A stretch of 64,000 bases of DNA from Trichomonas vaginalis G3 (GCF_026262505.1 NC_067208.1:16191962-16255961), one strand, 5' to 3'; counted from the first letter of the stretch, positions 1-10,026 are shown. Program-made: numbers and translations. Notes: generated by a model from the sequence alone, not told the origin.

Positions 1-520
1 AACATGCAGGTTTTATTTGTTCGTTCCATACTTTACCTCTTCTATCTTTATCTCTTATCTGCCATACACATTTTGCAACTAACGAAACAAAGTTGTCGTA
101 GGTCTTAAATTCTTCAGATTTATATATGTCAATGAAATATACCATATCGCAGTCTTTGTCCATGACTTTGTGGTTGCAATGAAATCCAAGAAACTCATAG
201 TTAACCTTACGTATGAACTTCTTTATTTCTACTGAGTCAGTTGGTCTGACTTCAATTTCTTCAAATTCTGGAATAGTGAGCTTTTGTTGTTGTATTTCAG
301 GAAGTTTAGGTAAATGGTCAATAATATCCTGCATTTCATAAAGATATTGTTCATTTGTTTCATCTTTTGCAGTGCAATCTAAATCTCCTTGGAGAAGTTC
401 TTGCTTTATCTTCTGGATTTCTGTTTCGAAAGTATATGAAGAAGGAATGAAGCTTTTCATTTCTACTAACATTGAAGTTGGGTTCATGACTAACGAGTTT
501 GGTGAAGTTGTTGCTAACAT
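1..520 (-). CDS. Maverick protein of unknown function, 3' end outside window
   Basis: The frame is open without interruption from the ATG at 520 to the window edge, about 173 residues. It is closely similar along its whole visible length to the protein at 61,228-62,169 in element C, including the segments MKSFIPSSYTFETEI and NYEFLGFHCNHKVMDKDCD. I do not recognise a named domain. The start is chosen because it follows an A/T-rich leader ending in GTAAGAACATG, the same type of leader used by the next gene. The missing C-terminal part in the element C copy holds a CxxC pair and a helical segment. Confidence 0.7.
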   Translation of the reverse strand, partial: MLATTSPNSLVMNPTSMLVEMKSFIPSSYTFETEIQKIKQELLQGDLDCTAKDETNEQYLYEMQDIIDHLPKLPEIQQQKLTIPEFEEIEVRPTDSVEIKKFIRKVNYEFLGFHCNHKVMDKDCDMVYFIDIYKSEEFKTYDNFVSLVAKCVWQIRDKDRRGKVWNEQIKPAC

Positions 521-591
521 GTTCTTACAATAAAAATAAAAAATATTTTTTTAAAAATACTAACTCACTTTTTTTCTATCTTAAGGAAATT

Positions 592-660
592 CATGAAAAT
601 TCAACGGGTGAAAAAACAGGTGAAAAAACAGGTGAGATCTAACCTCTTCACCTAAAATAT
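592..660. repeat. Intergenic GGTGAAAAA / AGATCTAAC hairpin spacer
   Basis: This spacer between two minus-strand genes holds repeated GGTGAAAAAAC units followed by GAGATCTAACCTCTTCACCT, which can fold because AGGTGA pairs with TCACCT. A near copy lies at 1,435-1,515, and shorter versions with the core AGATCTAAC occur at about 1,662-1,680, 52,240-52,255, 61,091-61,100 and 62,211-62,220. Position between genes suggests an end-of-transcript or spacing role, which is inference only. Confidence 0.45.
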
Positions 661-691
661 ATTTTTGCCGAATTCAATAAAAATAAATGGT

Positions 692-1357
692 TCATTTACC
701 ACAATATTTTTGTACAAAACGACCCCAAACTTTTAACTTCTTTGCTGCAGCTTCTAATGCTATCTTAGCGAGTTCATATTCTCTAAATTCTCTCTTTAAA
801 TCTTCTTGTTCCCATTGGTCTAGTTCGTATGGAGAATCTCTATAACCATAACATATCTCACGTTCATGTTCAAATTGTTTTTCGCACATTTTTCTAACTT
901 CTTGTTCGAACAAAGGTTTAGCATTCTCTACTGTATCTTCAAGTTCTTCTTCATCTAATTTCTCATGAACTTTCTTGTCTATGGAGTCCATAATTTTTCC
1001 AACTGCTATGCAATATTTTGGAGAAGCCCACATTGCTATATAGTTTATAAGTCTTGGGTCTACATACGTTCCTCTAACCTGTTTGATTTCATCAGAAATT
1101 CCTGCATGAATTTTGTATAAAAACCAACCGCCGGAATTCCGGCGGTTGCTATATTCTTCACAAAATGCCTTATAATACTCTTCCCAGGACTTATTTTCCA
1201 ACAACTTTCTAAAGTCTTTCCTAAACTGCTGACACATATTTGTTACATTTATATAACCATCCTTGTCTCTACGTAAGACTTCAATACCGTTGTAAGTGCC
1301 TTTTGTGAATGTTTCGCCATTAGATTTGTTCGTGAACGTTTTTGCTTCGACTGACAT
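692..1357 (-). CDS. KilA-N domain protein
   Basis: The product (221 residues) matches the KilA-N DNA-binding domain found in large DNA viruses and Mavericks. Visible are a DGYINVTNMC segment early in the domain, and RGTYVDPRLINYIAMWASPKYCIAVGKIMD near its end, followed by an acidic then basic helical tail ending WGRFVQKYC. The ORF extends upstream to 1,432, but the first 25 residues are read from an A/T-rich promoter-like leader, so the ATG at 1,357 after GTAAGAACAGTA is preferred; sister genes at 62,356 and 63,014 have the same leader. A perfect palindrome at 1,126-1,147 lies inside the domain and encodes NRRNSGGW. DNA binding is inferred from family. Confidence 0.85.
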   Translation of the reverse strand: MSVEAKTFTNKSNGETFTKGTYNGIEVLRRDKDGYINVTNMCQQFRKDFRKLLENKSWEEYYKAFCEEYSNRRNSGGWFLYKIHAGISDEIKQVRGTYVDPRLINYIAMWASPKYCIAVGKIMDSIDKKVHEKLDEEELEDTVENAKPLFEQEVRKMCEKQFEHEREICYGYRDSPYELDQWEQEDLKREFREYELAKIALEAAAKKLKVWGRFVQKYCGK

Positions 1358-1630
1358 TACTGTTCTTACAATAAAAATAAAAAATATTTTTTTTAAAAAA
1401 CTAACTTTATTTTTTATTTCGGGAAAATTCATGAAAATTCAACGGGTGAAAAATTAGGTGAAAAAAGAGGTGAGATCTAACCTCTTCACCTAAAATATAT
1501 TTTTGCCGAATTCATGAGTTTTGGTTGAAAGAATACGGTGGAGCCAAAAGTGGCTCGACCTCAAAACAAGCATTTTGTGAAGAATATAGCAACCGCCGGA
1601 ATTCCGGCGGTTGGTTTTTATACAAAATTC
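1108..1630. repeat. 61-bp perfect inverted repeat with CCGCCGGAATTCCGGCGG core
   Basis: Positions 1,108-1,168 and 1,570-1,630 are exact reverse complements of each other over 61 bases. Each arm also contains its own 22-base perfect palindrome centred on GAATTC (1,126-1,147 and 1,591-1,612). One arm lies inside the intact KilA-N gene, the other inside a KilA-N fragment on the opposite strand. The arrangement can come from an inverted duplication of part of the gene, with the GC-rich palindrome as a separate older insertion. Confidence 0.9.
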
Positions 1631-1671
1631 AAGAGGGTGAAAAAAGAGGTGAGAAAAGAGGTGAGATCTAA
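1519..1671 (+). pseudogene. KilA-N gene fragment
   Basis: A 50-codon open stretch on the plus strand encodes FWLKEYGG, then AFCEEYSNRRNSGGWFLYKI, which repeats the middle of the KilA-N protein encoded on the other strand at 692-1,357. It has no start codon or flanking domain halves and reads into the spacer repeats before its stop. The FWLKEYGG part is not in the neighbouring gene, so the fragment comes from a related but not identical KilA-N gene. Confidence 0.75.
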
Positions 1672-1686
1672 CATGCTAACATAAAC

Positions 1687-2545
1687 TCACTTTTTCAGCA
1701 CTTTTCCGTAGTTATATATGAAAGACAATTCGAGATAAAAGTCATAGTACAATGGAAGAATATGTTGCACACCATTTGTTGTGAACCAAACTTGAAAGTC
1801 AGAGAAACTGTTACTAGGTGGTTCGTAGAATTTAGAAGCAAAGTCATAAAAGTCCTTACCAATACATAGAAAACTATTGTTGCTTGAACTGAAACTTGCA
1901 TGACACATAACATTTTGAGGGTCAAACACGTTTCTATAAACTGTCAAATCTGCTGGTGGAAGTATAAATTTAAATGGACCATCTGGTGGTAATGGTTCGT
2001 TCTGGTTTAGTAACCGAAGAAATTGTGCCCAAGAACGTTTGTCTACTTTCCAAAATAAAAACTCTGTATCTCTTGGAGGGTTAATTTCAATCTTTTGAAA
2101 TGAAACGGTGGAGTTCATCTTGTCATATTCTAGTTTCAGATAGTATGTTCCATTTAGTAAAGAGTCGTATTTTTCTTGAAATTCCCAATAATATTTGTTC
2201 ATTTGAGTTTGAAAGTCATTTAGAGTTTTCTCAAGACTTTCGTCTGAACGAACTGTAAAGATTCTCATTTCATCAAATTTGTCTATTAGACCATCAGAAC
2301 CTTTATACTGCCCATGAAAATATACTGCGAACATAAATGCGTTTAGTTCTATTTGAAAACAAAACTCTTCTAAATCCTATTGCCTTTGCATCTGAAGGAC
2401 TTTGAAGCCAACGAATTGGATAGTCAAACCTGTATGCTCGGGATGAAATTTCTTCATCTGAAATAGTCCTACCAGCATTTGTAAAGATATAGTCTAACGG
2501 TTTTGTATCTGCTACTTTTGTTCTTTGTTTTTCAACCTGAAGCAT
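1687..2545 (-). pseudogene. Maverick virion-like protein (frameshifted), copy 1
   Basis: Two minus-strand frames, 2,545 to about 2,303 and 2,334 to 1,687, together form one protein of about 285 residues broken by a frameshift near 2,310-2,345. The first part has RFDYPIRWLQSPSDAKAIGFRRV, the second ends with LPLYYDFYLELSFIYNYGKV. The same protein is encoded at 8,397-9,243 in this element and, more distantly, at 53,051-53,928 in element C next to the packaging ATPase. That context and size suggest a minor capsid (penton-like) protein; this is inference, and no jelly-roll signature can be proven by eye. Confidence 0.65.
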
Positions 2546-2693
2546 TTAATATATGTAAAAATATATTGTTTTAAAATGGTATGCCATTTCATATTTCTCA
2601 TCTAACAAACAAGTTTCCCAACGGTCTTCTCCAACAAACTCAGCGTACAGTTCAAATAAAATTTAAAAAATGTCACTTTTTTGAAAAACGTTT

Positions 2694-4838
2694 TTATTTC
2701 ATGCAATGTTTTATTTCTGTGCCGTCTTCAAGTATGCCCCAGTACTTACGCTTGGAGAGGACATGAACTTCGGTGAAAATTTTGTCCAATTTGAATCGAC
2801 CCATCTTTTCACCGACCATTCCCATTTCAATGAGTTTGTTGTATCCTTCTTCGTTCGTCATGAGTGCGTCAATGTTCTCATAGTAAACCTTCACTTTGGA
2901 TTTGACTTCGGAGAAGAATTTGTTGTAGTTGTCAAGGACTGCTTTTGCGAACTGAGGGTAAGACCAATGTTCGACAATAGGTTTTAATGTGGTTACTAAG
3001 CCACTTTGACCTTGAGTGAATTCGTACTTCAAAACAAAAGGAGAAAACCTTTCAACAAAGTTGTCGACCTTCTCATAATGTTTACTCTTCATCTCTTGAG
3101 GTTTCTTAATGGAATATCCCCATGTCGAATTCATAAGCAATTTGAGTGTCATTGCAAGTTTGGGGTTTGAAGCTTTCCTAATATCATACAGTTGTTGTAT
3201 GACTTTTCCAACTGTATAGTTCCTTCCCGGGAACTCACCATCTTCGTTTGGAATTCCAGTCGGAATATATTGGACAAACCTCATGTATGCAGCGTTAAGG
3301 TCGACATAGTATATCTTTTCATTGAGTCGAACTTGTCGCAACCAATTGGTCCAGTTTGTGGAAATTCAAGTGAGTCTCTTATCTTCTGAGAAACTTCTCC
3401 TGTTATCTCATAAACATCGTCGAAGCAACCTGTTTCATATAAAACCTTCTGACCTAACTCAGATGCTCTCCAATACAATTTGACGTCAATTGGATGTCTC
3501 AATGGAAGTTTGTTTATAGCATCTTGAAGTTCTTGCAACCTCATTGGAAGTTCTTCTGGTTCAGGTTGGTATCCGAACATACCAACTCCTTGTGGAACTG
3601 TGTACTTCTTTTGTACTAGAACTTTGTCTGGAACAACTTTTGGTCTTGCTAACAATGAAAAGTTTGTTTCGTCTTTTGGTACAAAAGTTTCTGTCAGCTT
3701 GTCATCTGGAATTGGTTCCAACAAACCTTTCTCGAAAAGAATGTTTACAGCTCTGACAATGTTGCACTTGCCTTTTCCGAACAATGGGTTTGTAAGACTT
3801 TCGTTCAACATGAAGTGGTGTGGACAATTACAATCTTCAACCATGGCAATTTGAAGTCAACAACATAGTCGTCATGTGAAGAACCTTTAGCTGTAGGTAT
3901 GTTGACTCGGATATTGACATTTGCCAACGGTGCAATTTTTGCCAATTGACCTCTGAGAATGTACCTTGTCTTCACACATGACTCAAGATACTTCATTTCT
4001 CATCTGTAACAAGACCAGAGTTCCTGAGACATGTAAGAATGCAAGGTTCGTTGACAATTGTTTCAATTGAATTGTAAATTCCATACCTTGTCAAGTCAAT
4101 GTCAGACTTATTTCTGAAGGGGAAGTATCCAGCATGTTGTCTGACTGCTTGAGGGTTAGGTTGTACCATTCGAACTTGACACTTGCAATTCCTTCAATTG
4201 CATTCAAAATGTCTGAGTCGGAGTCAACCATTTGTTCTCTCTTTGTAGTCTTGAAAGCGTCAAGAAGCATTGCAGCTGTTGTGACATTGCCATATGCATA
4301 GTAAATGTGACCATCCAAATCTGTTATGGTCAATCTGAGATTGTGTCCTTTCTTATTTCCGTCTTGTATGCAGCAAGTACACCCATGAAGCCTTCTTTGT
4401 TCTTTCCTTCGTCAAAGTTTACTGTAAAGGTTCGACCAGATGTAATTTGACTTCTAACTTCACGTACTTCCATATGCATATCTTGTTCTTTCCATGGGAG
4501 CATGACCATCTCTCACTTACCTTTTTTCCTTCTCAAAGGATGCAATTGTTCGTCATGTTTCCAGTAGAATCTGGCAAAGCCGTCGTGTCCTTCAACTTGA
4601 GGTTCACTAACATCGAAAGGCATGTCCATAAGACGTTCTTCTTCTAACCTCTCTAGTCTGTTTGGATAATTTGCACGTGCTGTTTCCAAATCCATTTCGT
4701 AGCGAAGACCAGACAATTTGTCATAGACTTTTATGGGTCTTCCCTTCCTATATTTAAATTCTTCGAAACTCTCCAACCATATCTTTGCAACTCTGCTTTT
4801 ATTCTAGCAGACTTTCTATCCATTCTATATGGGGGCAT
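2694..4838 (-). pseudogene. polB: Protein-primed family B DNA polymerase, multiply frameshifted
   Basis: Consecutive minus-strand frames (4,838-4,775; 4,776-4,513; 4,510-4,335; 4,333-4,091; 3,996-3,805; 3,844-3,281; 3,341-2,694) form one decayed polymerase. The last frame holds motif A-like KIYYVDLNAAYM, motif B-like KLLMNSTWGY and a motif C position reading VYYENIDALM. The normal motif C is YxDTDS, so the first catalytic Asp appears replaced by Asn and the gene has at least five frame breaks. Synthesis of the element's DNA from a terminal protein is the family role. The start at 4,838 follows the A/T leader of the element. It lies upstream of the virion-like gene on the same strand. Confidence 0.75.
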
Positions 4839-4865
4839 TTTATAAAAATAAAAAATATTTTTTTT

Positions 4866-5446
4866 CTTTACTTTACATAACCGCCTGCTGCCATAAGTCT
4901 TTGACGCCAACCCATACCAGCTAATGAAGACGTTGTGGTTTAGTTTCCAAACTAAACTTTGGTTTTGGTTTATCTTCAGTTTTTGGTTTTTCTTCTTCTA
5001 TCGGTTTTTCGTCACTTTTCGGTTCTTCTGACTTTACTTCACTTGCAGGAACAGTGTCGTCAACATCTTCATAAATATCATATGCCATTTGTTTTTGTTT
5101 TCCTTTCAACTTTTTGTGTTTGTTGTAAAGTTTAGAATATTTCGACTCTAAGTCAATGAGATGTTCTATAATGAACTGTTGGTCAGTGAAGTAAACTTTT
5201 CCATCTGTTGTCTCGAAAGCTCCTTCAGACTTCAATATTTTATTTGTGAGAGTCTGTTTCTTTTTGAGATACTAGCCGTTCCATTTTATGAAAAGTGACT
5301 TTGTAGTTAGGGTTTGTATTTCCAGACCTGGCACTTTCTATTATTGAATTTTTCTCTTCATCTGTAAGTTCTTTGACAGGTTTTGACAATGGTTCTGAAC
5401 TTTTTGTTTGTGGTGTCAAATCTACCGTTTCAACTTCTTCGGTCAT
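4866..5446 (-). pseudogene. Acidic, lysine-rich Maverick protein, frameshifted
   Basis: The gene starts at the ATG at 5,446 (MTEEVETVDLTPQ), shifts frame near 5,240 and continues through an acidic region with repeated EEKP/KTEDKPKP units. A further frame change near 4,930 leads to the terminal segment GWRQRLMAAGGYVK and a stop at 4,866. The charged, proline-rich middle is probably unstructured. I do not recognise the family. It lies just upstream of the polymerase on the same strand, separated by the short A/T leader. Confidence 0.5.
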
Positions 5447-5452
5447 TTCATC

Positions 5453-5616
5453 TCAGTAAAAAATTTTAGTTTGGTTTGTTTTCAACTGGTTGTTAGGTTT
5501 TTTAAGTCGGTCTAAAACTTCCTGAGTATAGGAAGAACTTGACAAACACGTTGTGTAACTGCTGGAAGCCGACAAATCCATCTTGAACCCATTTGTCTCA
5601 ATGCTGTATTGTTCAT
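5453..5616 (-). pseudogene. Small Maverick ORF, frameshifted
   Basis: A short reading frame starts at 5,616 (MNNTALRQMGSRWI) and, after a one-base shift, continues as SSSYTQEVLDRLKKPNNQ to a stop at 5,453. Its last codons and stop (KIFY, then TGAGATGAAATGA) are identical to those of the next gene upstream at 5,623, so the gene junction is repeated. No function is recognisable. Confidence 0.35.
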
Positions 5617-5622
5617 TTCATC

Positions 5623-5982
5623 TCAGTAAAAAATTTTACATTCCCCAGTTTGAGGTGGTTGAGGTTGGTTATTGTTTACCCACTGTTGTGCATGGTTATA
5701 TCCTCTGTTAAAGAATCTTTCACCTTGGTCCATATAGTGTCCTGCTTGGTTATAGTAGTCATTTGCTTTGTTATAATAGTTTCCTGCTTGTCTTCCCATT
5801 GTCCATCCATCCTTGAACTTTTCCTCTTGTTTCAGATTTGGAATAAGATTTGTTGCATCTCGTGCTACATCCCAACCTTTCTGTACAGTTTGTATAATAG
5901 GTTGTGCTTTCTCTTTAAGTATACCTAATGTACTCAAAATCTTCCTTCCAACTCCAAATACACCTCTGGCTATTGTTCCCAC
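5623..5982 (-). CDS. Small Maverick virion-associated candidate with amphipathic N-terminus
   Basis: The 119-residue product begins MGTIARGVFGVGRKILSTLG, a glycine- and hydrophobic-rich helix of the type seen at 9,490 and 27,273, and continues with tyrosine/asparagine/glutamine-rich repeats (NYYNKANDYYNQAGHYMDQG). Such proteins in Mavericks and adenovirus-like viruses can be minor capsid or membrane-active components; that assignment is inference. The frame is intact and ends KIFY. The neighbours on the same strand are also small genes. Confidence 0.5.
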   Translation of the reverse strand: MGTIARGVFGVGRKILSTLGILKEKAQPIIQTVQKGWDVARDATNLIPNLKQEEKFKDGWTMGRQAGNYYNKANDYYNQAGHYMDQGERFFNRGYNHAQQWVNNNQPQPPQTGECKIFY

Positions 5983-5998
5983 TGCGGGTAAAATCTAG

Positions 5999-6997
5999 AT
6001 GCAACTCCTGCTAATGCGCCAAATAAACCCATTTCTATGGTTAAAAATGACGAATCAAACAAGGACCCCTATGTTTCTAAGCAACAAAAAAGCACTCATG
6101 ATAAAAATCTTTAGTTCAACACCAAATGCTTGGTTTATGGATATCTTGGAAAACATTCCGAGTATAGAGAAAGATGGACCACCATACTGGCTAATATTTG
6201 TCGGTCAAAACACAAGATACTGTGAAGCCATACCATTATGGTCCAAAAATATTTTAGATGTGAAAACTGCTTTGACAATATTCGTTGACAAATACCATCC
6301 AACAAAACTGACATCTGACTGTGAAAGTTCTTTCAAATCAGATGATGTAAAAACTATCTGCGTTCAAAAAATGTAAACCAATATTTCATTGTCGACCAAA
6401 ACCATTCTGCTCTTGGTGTCATTGACGGTTGTATAAAAATGTTAAGAGACTTAAACCAACCACAAGGTGGTGAAGCAAATGAAATGTCATATGACGACAA
6501 ATATAGACACTTCTCCATGGCAAAGATGAGACAAGTTTTAAATATTTACAAACCGTAAACAAAAAGGTTTGGGAAACCACTCCCCCGAAGAAATGAAAAC
6601 AACCCTGACTTAGAGAAAGACTATATATTTAATAATTTAGTCAAAAGAGACAAACAAGAAAGAATGCCGGGCTTCAAACTTCAGAAAGGTGACAAAGTAA
6701 AAATAGAAATACCTAAACGCGACCCATATGAAAATACTATTGACTATGACAACAATGGGAACCCGACAGGTACTCACGTTCGTGTTCGTAAAATAGAAGA
6801 AAGTATACAAGAGAATATTATGAAGTTTTAGGCAAACATGGCAAAATGTACACACTGCAAGCAGAAGATAAAACTACTATTGTCAGACCTCGTTTCAAAC
6901 TTGTCAAAGTTCAAGGTGGTATACTTTCAAAGACAGTTCCTAACAAATATAAGACAATCCTGACGAATATGCTAAAGAAGTTGAAAATGACGACTAA
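5999..6997 (+). pseudogene. int: rve-type integrase, frameshifted and N-terminally incomplete
   Basis: Plus-strand frames spanning 5,999-6,376, about 6,376-6,558, 6,560-6,830 and 6,846-6,997 make a decayed integrase. The first catalytic Asp is in AWFMDILENI, the second in LTSDCESSF, and the position of the third acid reads GVIDGCIKMLRDL. A C-terminal basic segment (KLQKGDKVKIEIPKRD) resembles the SH3-like tail of these enzymes, and the protein ends PDEYAKEVENDD. The helix-turn-helix N-terminus seen in the element C copy (59,907) is missing. Integrase is opposite in direction to the methylase here but parallel in element C, so this element has been rearranged. Confidence 0.75.
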
Positions 6998-8378
6998 GCA
7001 TTCTATACCATGCGTAAACTGTCATGTAAGGTGGCATGTAGTCTTTACTTTGTCCCGTGTTTGTGTATATCCTGAAACGAAATGTGTATGGTTTCCATCT
7101 CCCTGAGTGTCACTCCAGTAACCAATTTATAGCAAACTTAACGTTGTCTTTAACATCATAATCCTTTACCTTTTGTCATTCCTGACCAACCAATATATCT
7201 ATGACTATGCCAACCTGCTTGAGATGTACTTAAATCTATGTAGTGACTGTGTGCAGGTAAATTTTCACCTGAAATCGTTTTACTTCCACCTGTTTCCTTT
7301 GAAGAGTTTGCACAATACAAAAACCTGTCGACTATTTGAGTCCAAGTTCCAAAACCAAGTACTACTTCTGGTCTGGTAGAGTTCATTGACGTATAAATAG
7401 AGCCTATAGGATATAATGTTTGAAGCATTTCTGTCTTTAATGTTTGAAGCTCTGTTTTGTCTGCTTTCTTATCTAACATTGCGGGTAGTTCATATGCTTC
7501 AAAGTTTCTGGCATGATCTTCGATATTCCTGCAACTCTTATCTAAATTGTTAAGAGTATCTTTTACGCTTGTACTCGGATTCTCTAAAGGTGCACTTGAA
7601 CCAAGGTCAAAGTTCAGTATTATGTCGTCTGCTCTAACAGTAGTGAAGGATTTATGTGTATGGTTCTTATCTGCTTTCTTCTCTAACTCATCGTTAACAT
7701 AAGTTTTATCTGCTTTAAGGTCTAAACATCCTGAAACCCATCCTGTATCGGCTTTAGTTTTTAAAATCTTCGATGTCCATTCATGGTACCAGTCAACCCT
7801 TTCTTTCATTTCGTTATCTTTTTCATCCACATATTCCTTATCTGCTTTCTTCTCTAACTTACTAGCCACATATTCCTTATCCGCTTTCTTTTCAAGGCTA
7901 ACGTTTAAGTCTGTTATTTCAGATATAGAATGTGTATGAGTCTTTTTTAGAATATTCGTTTTCAGCTCTCGTCACTTCACTTGACATTTTATTGTCAACA
8001 TATGTTTTGTCTGCTAGTTCAGGATGAGTATGTTCTTTTGTTGCATAAGCATTGTTAGCTCTTTCTTCTTCTTTTGCTATTGCATCGTCTACATATTCTT
8101 GTCAGCTTTGTTGTCAACATCTGCTTTCAAAAGAAGTTCATTTATAGGTTTCTCGTTTAAAGTTCCTTTTGTTGGATTTATACAGACAGTATTGTTCTTC
8201 TTGTCTTGAAATAGAAACTCATCTGTCATTGGTTTAATGTCAGTTTTTAAGTTTCCTTCTTTCAATGACTCAGATATCTTAGAATAGTTTGAAAAGTTTG
8301 TTGTGTTCTTATTTAGGCTTGCACAATGAGTTGTCGGTTGTGTTGTATTTCTCTCATGGAAGCAATATCTTTCGACAT
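6972..8378 (-). pseudogene. Phage-collar-like fibre protein, frameshifted
   Basis: The intact central frame (7,869-7,156) has repeated KADKxYVDEKLEKKADK units, typical of trimeric fibre shafts, then GSIYTSMNSTRPEVVLGFGTW, FLYCANSSKETGGSKTISGENLPAHSH, the pattern of the phage tail collar/receptor-binding fold. The true N-terminus starts at 8,378 (MSKDIASMREIQ) and is frameshifted; the C-terminal YMPPYMTVYAWYR is also out of frame, ending near 6,972. A role in binding a cell surface is inferred from the fold. The DNA of the shaft and collar is nearly identical to the fibre gene of element B at 33,625-34,720, although the rest of the two elements is diverged. Its 3' end overlaps the integrase 3' end. 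Confidence 0.75.
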
Positions 8379-8396
8379 TTTTATTCTAGATAAAAT

Positions 8397-9243
8397 ATGC
8401 TTCCAATAGAAAAAAGAAAATTCAAGAGTTGCTACAACTAAACCATTAGATGAACTTTTTTACTAATGTCGTCAAAAGTTTGAGACAGAGACCGTAAAGC
8501 ATGAAGGCTATCGTTTTGACTACCCATTAAGATGGTTAAGAGACCCATCTGTCACAAAGCTATTGGCTTTCGTAGAATGAAGTTCATTTCAGAAGCCATA
8601 CATGGTTTCCCATTTACGGTCGGTTTTGAAGTTCGATACTATAACAAAGAAAAACGTATGTATGAGAAATTTGAACAGGGAAAACTTTTACAAGTTAGTT
8701 TGCTTGTAAACTTAGAAACAACTCTTCAAGCTTTTCAAGAAAAAATAAACAATATCTATATCGAATATGCAAACCAGTAAACATTGACGAGGGAGAGTAC
8801 CATCTCGATATTATTTATGACAGGAAAAATGCAACTGTTAAAATCAATAGAATAGAAGACCTTGGAGAAAACGTTTATATTTCTACAAAATATAACAACT
8901 TGGCATGGTATAGATTTATGAGGATGTTAAATCAGCCTGCAGAATATCCAGTACACCCGGACTTTTATGAAGTCGAAAACCCTAATGGAACATATGAAAT
9001 GTTTTCGACCCAGATGCTATTATCGTTCATGCTTCATTTTCTGGCGCCCAAAACTCTTTCTTATGCTTGGCAAATGACTTTTACGAAAAACCTACAAAGC
9101 TATATGAACCACCAAGTGGAAGTATTTCAGACTTTCAAGTATGGTTTACAACAGATGGAAGAAAGAGAATAATTCCATTATACCATGCGTTTTACTTAGA
9201 ACTTAGTTTCATATACAACTACTATCGAACGGTAAAAATATAA
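8397..9243 (+). pseudogene. Maverick virion-like protein (frameshifted), copy 2
   Basis: Reading begins at the ATG at 8,397 (MLPIEKRKFK), shifts frame several times and ends YNYYRTVKI at 9,243. Segments RFDYPLRWLRDPS, DIIYDRKNATVKINRIEDL and NNLAWYRFMRMLNQP match the protein at 1,687-2,545. This copy sits between fibre and the amphipathic gene, divergent from the fibre gene by 18 bases. Its location relative to the methylase matches the element C copy (53,051-53,928), so it is probably the original position and 1,687-2,545 an additional copy. A penton-like capsid role is inference. Confidence 0.65.
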
Positions 9244-9247
9244 TTTT

Positions 9248-9490
9248 TTAATACGGTTGAGGTGTTGGATTTGGTTGCCAACTAGACTGTGGTGCAGGTT
9301 CAGGCTGTTGTATAACAGGAGCTTGTTCTTCTGGTTCAGGGTCTTTAGGTATAATACCAACGAACTGACCTACTCTTTTACCAATATTTTTGACTCCGTT
9401 CCAAATTCCTCTTCCGACAGATTTTATTCCATTCCATATACCTCTTCCAACATTTCGAAAGAAGTTTCCTATTCTTCCAAAGAAACCCAT
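9248..9490 (-). CDS. Amphipathic Maverick protein with GRGIWNG repeats
   Basis: The 80-residue protein begins MGFFGRIGNFFRNVGRGIWNGIKSVGRGIWNG and ends in a proline/glutamine-rich tail. Tandem NVGRGIWN / SVGRGIWN / GVKNIGKRVG units give a strongly amphipathic, basic helix. Such helices are typical of membrane-active minor virion proteins in the adenovirus-like lineage; this is an inference from composition and neighbours. The copy in element C (51,544) has the same first 38 residues, then breaks off at a hairpin. Confidence 0.6.
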   Translation of the reverse strand: MGFFGRIGNFFRNVGRGIWNGIKSVGRGIWNGVKNIGKRVGQFVGIIPKDPEPEEQAPVIQQPEPAPQSSWQPNPTPQPY

Positions 9491-9508
9491 TTTACTATAT
9501 GTAAAAAT

Positions 9509-9871
9509 CTAATGTCCGCCTAGTCTCTTACGTTTCCTGTTGAGTTCCATAGCATTCTTTAACTGGAGCTCATACATTCTGTTTCTCCTCTGGTAGAAAA
9601 CATATTCTGGGTCAACTCCTATGTTCGCGTCATCTGCATAAAGTTGTTTATATCCCACTTCAGGGTTTGTATAAAACTCTTTCCATCTCATATTTGCATA
9701 CCATGGTGGCAAACCTAACGCAGCGTCATTTGACATGGTAGTTTGCATTTGTACATCTGTTGGCACTTGACCATAGTTTGCCATTGCAGTTTGTATTCTA
9801 ACTTCATTTGGAATATTCTCTGGGTTTGGTTGTCCAGGTTGCTGTGCATTCGCTAAGTTCTGTGCGTCCAT
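9509..9871 (-). CDS. Conserved Maverick protein next to the methylase
   Basis: The 120-residue product has an internal repeat (NEVRIQTAMANYGQVPTDVQ then MQTTMSNDAA) followed by LPPWYANMRWKEFYTNPEVGYKQLYADDAN and a basic C-terminus (RKRKRLGGH). The element C copy at 51,154 is almost identical except for its first 15-20 residues, so the N-terminus is freely replaced while the rest is kept. No known domain is recognised. It lies in a same-strand run with the microprotein and the methylase. Confidence 0.65.
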   Translation of the reverse strand: MDAQNLANAQQPGQPNPENIPNEVRIQTAMANYGQVPTDVQMQTTMSNDAALGLPPWYANMRWKEFYTNPEVGYKQLYADDANIGVDPEYVFYQRRNRMYELQLKNAMELNRKRKRLGGH

Positions 9872-9894
9872 TTAATATTAGATAAAAATATCTC

Positions 9895-10026
9895 TTACGA
9901 GTACATATGCTGAACATTTGCAGGCATTGGTTCATCTTCATATTCTCTGTACTTTTCTGCCACGTCAAATAAATAAATGACACAATGGAAAAAACCTAAA
10001 ACAAGTAGTCCTATTTCAAACCACAT
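9895..10026 (-). CDS. 43-residue single-membrane-segment microprotein
   Basis: This short frame encodes MWFEIGLLVLGFFHCVIYLFD, one hydrophobic segment, followed by an acidic tail ending PANVQHMYS. Its first codons overlap the last 16 bases of the methylase gene in another frame. The same protein, identical as far as I can see, is encoded at 50,998-51,129 in element C, also overlapping the methylase. Conservation of both frame and overlap in two copies supports a real product. Function unknown; a role in the virion membrane or host membrane is speculative. Confidence 0.6.
   Translation of the reverse strand: MWFEIGLLVLGFFHCVIYLFDVAEKYREYEDEPMPANVQHMYS

Noticed and set aside
3544-3854. Plus-strand ORFs inside the PolB region
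   Set aside because: They are antisense shadows of the polymerase frames, which carry recognisable motifs.
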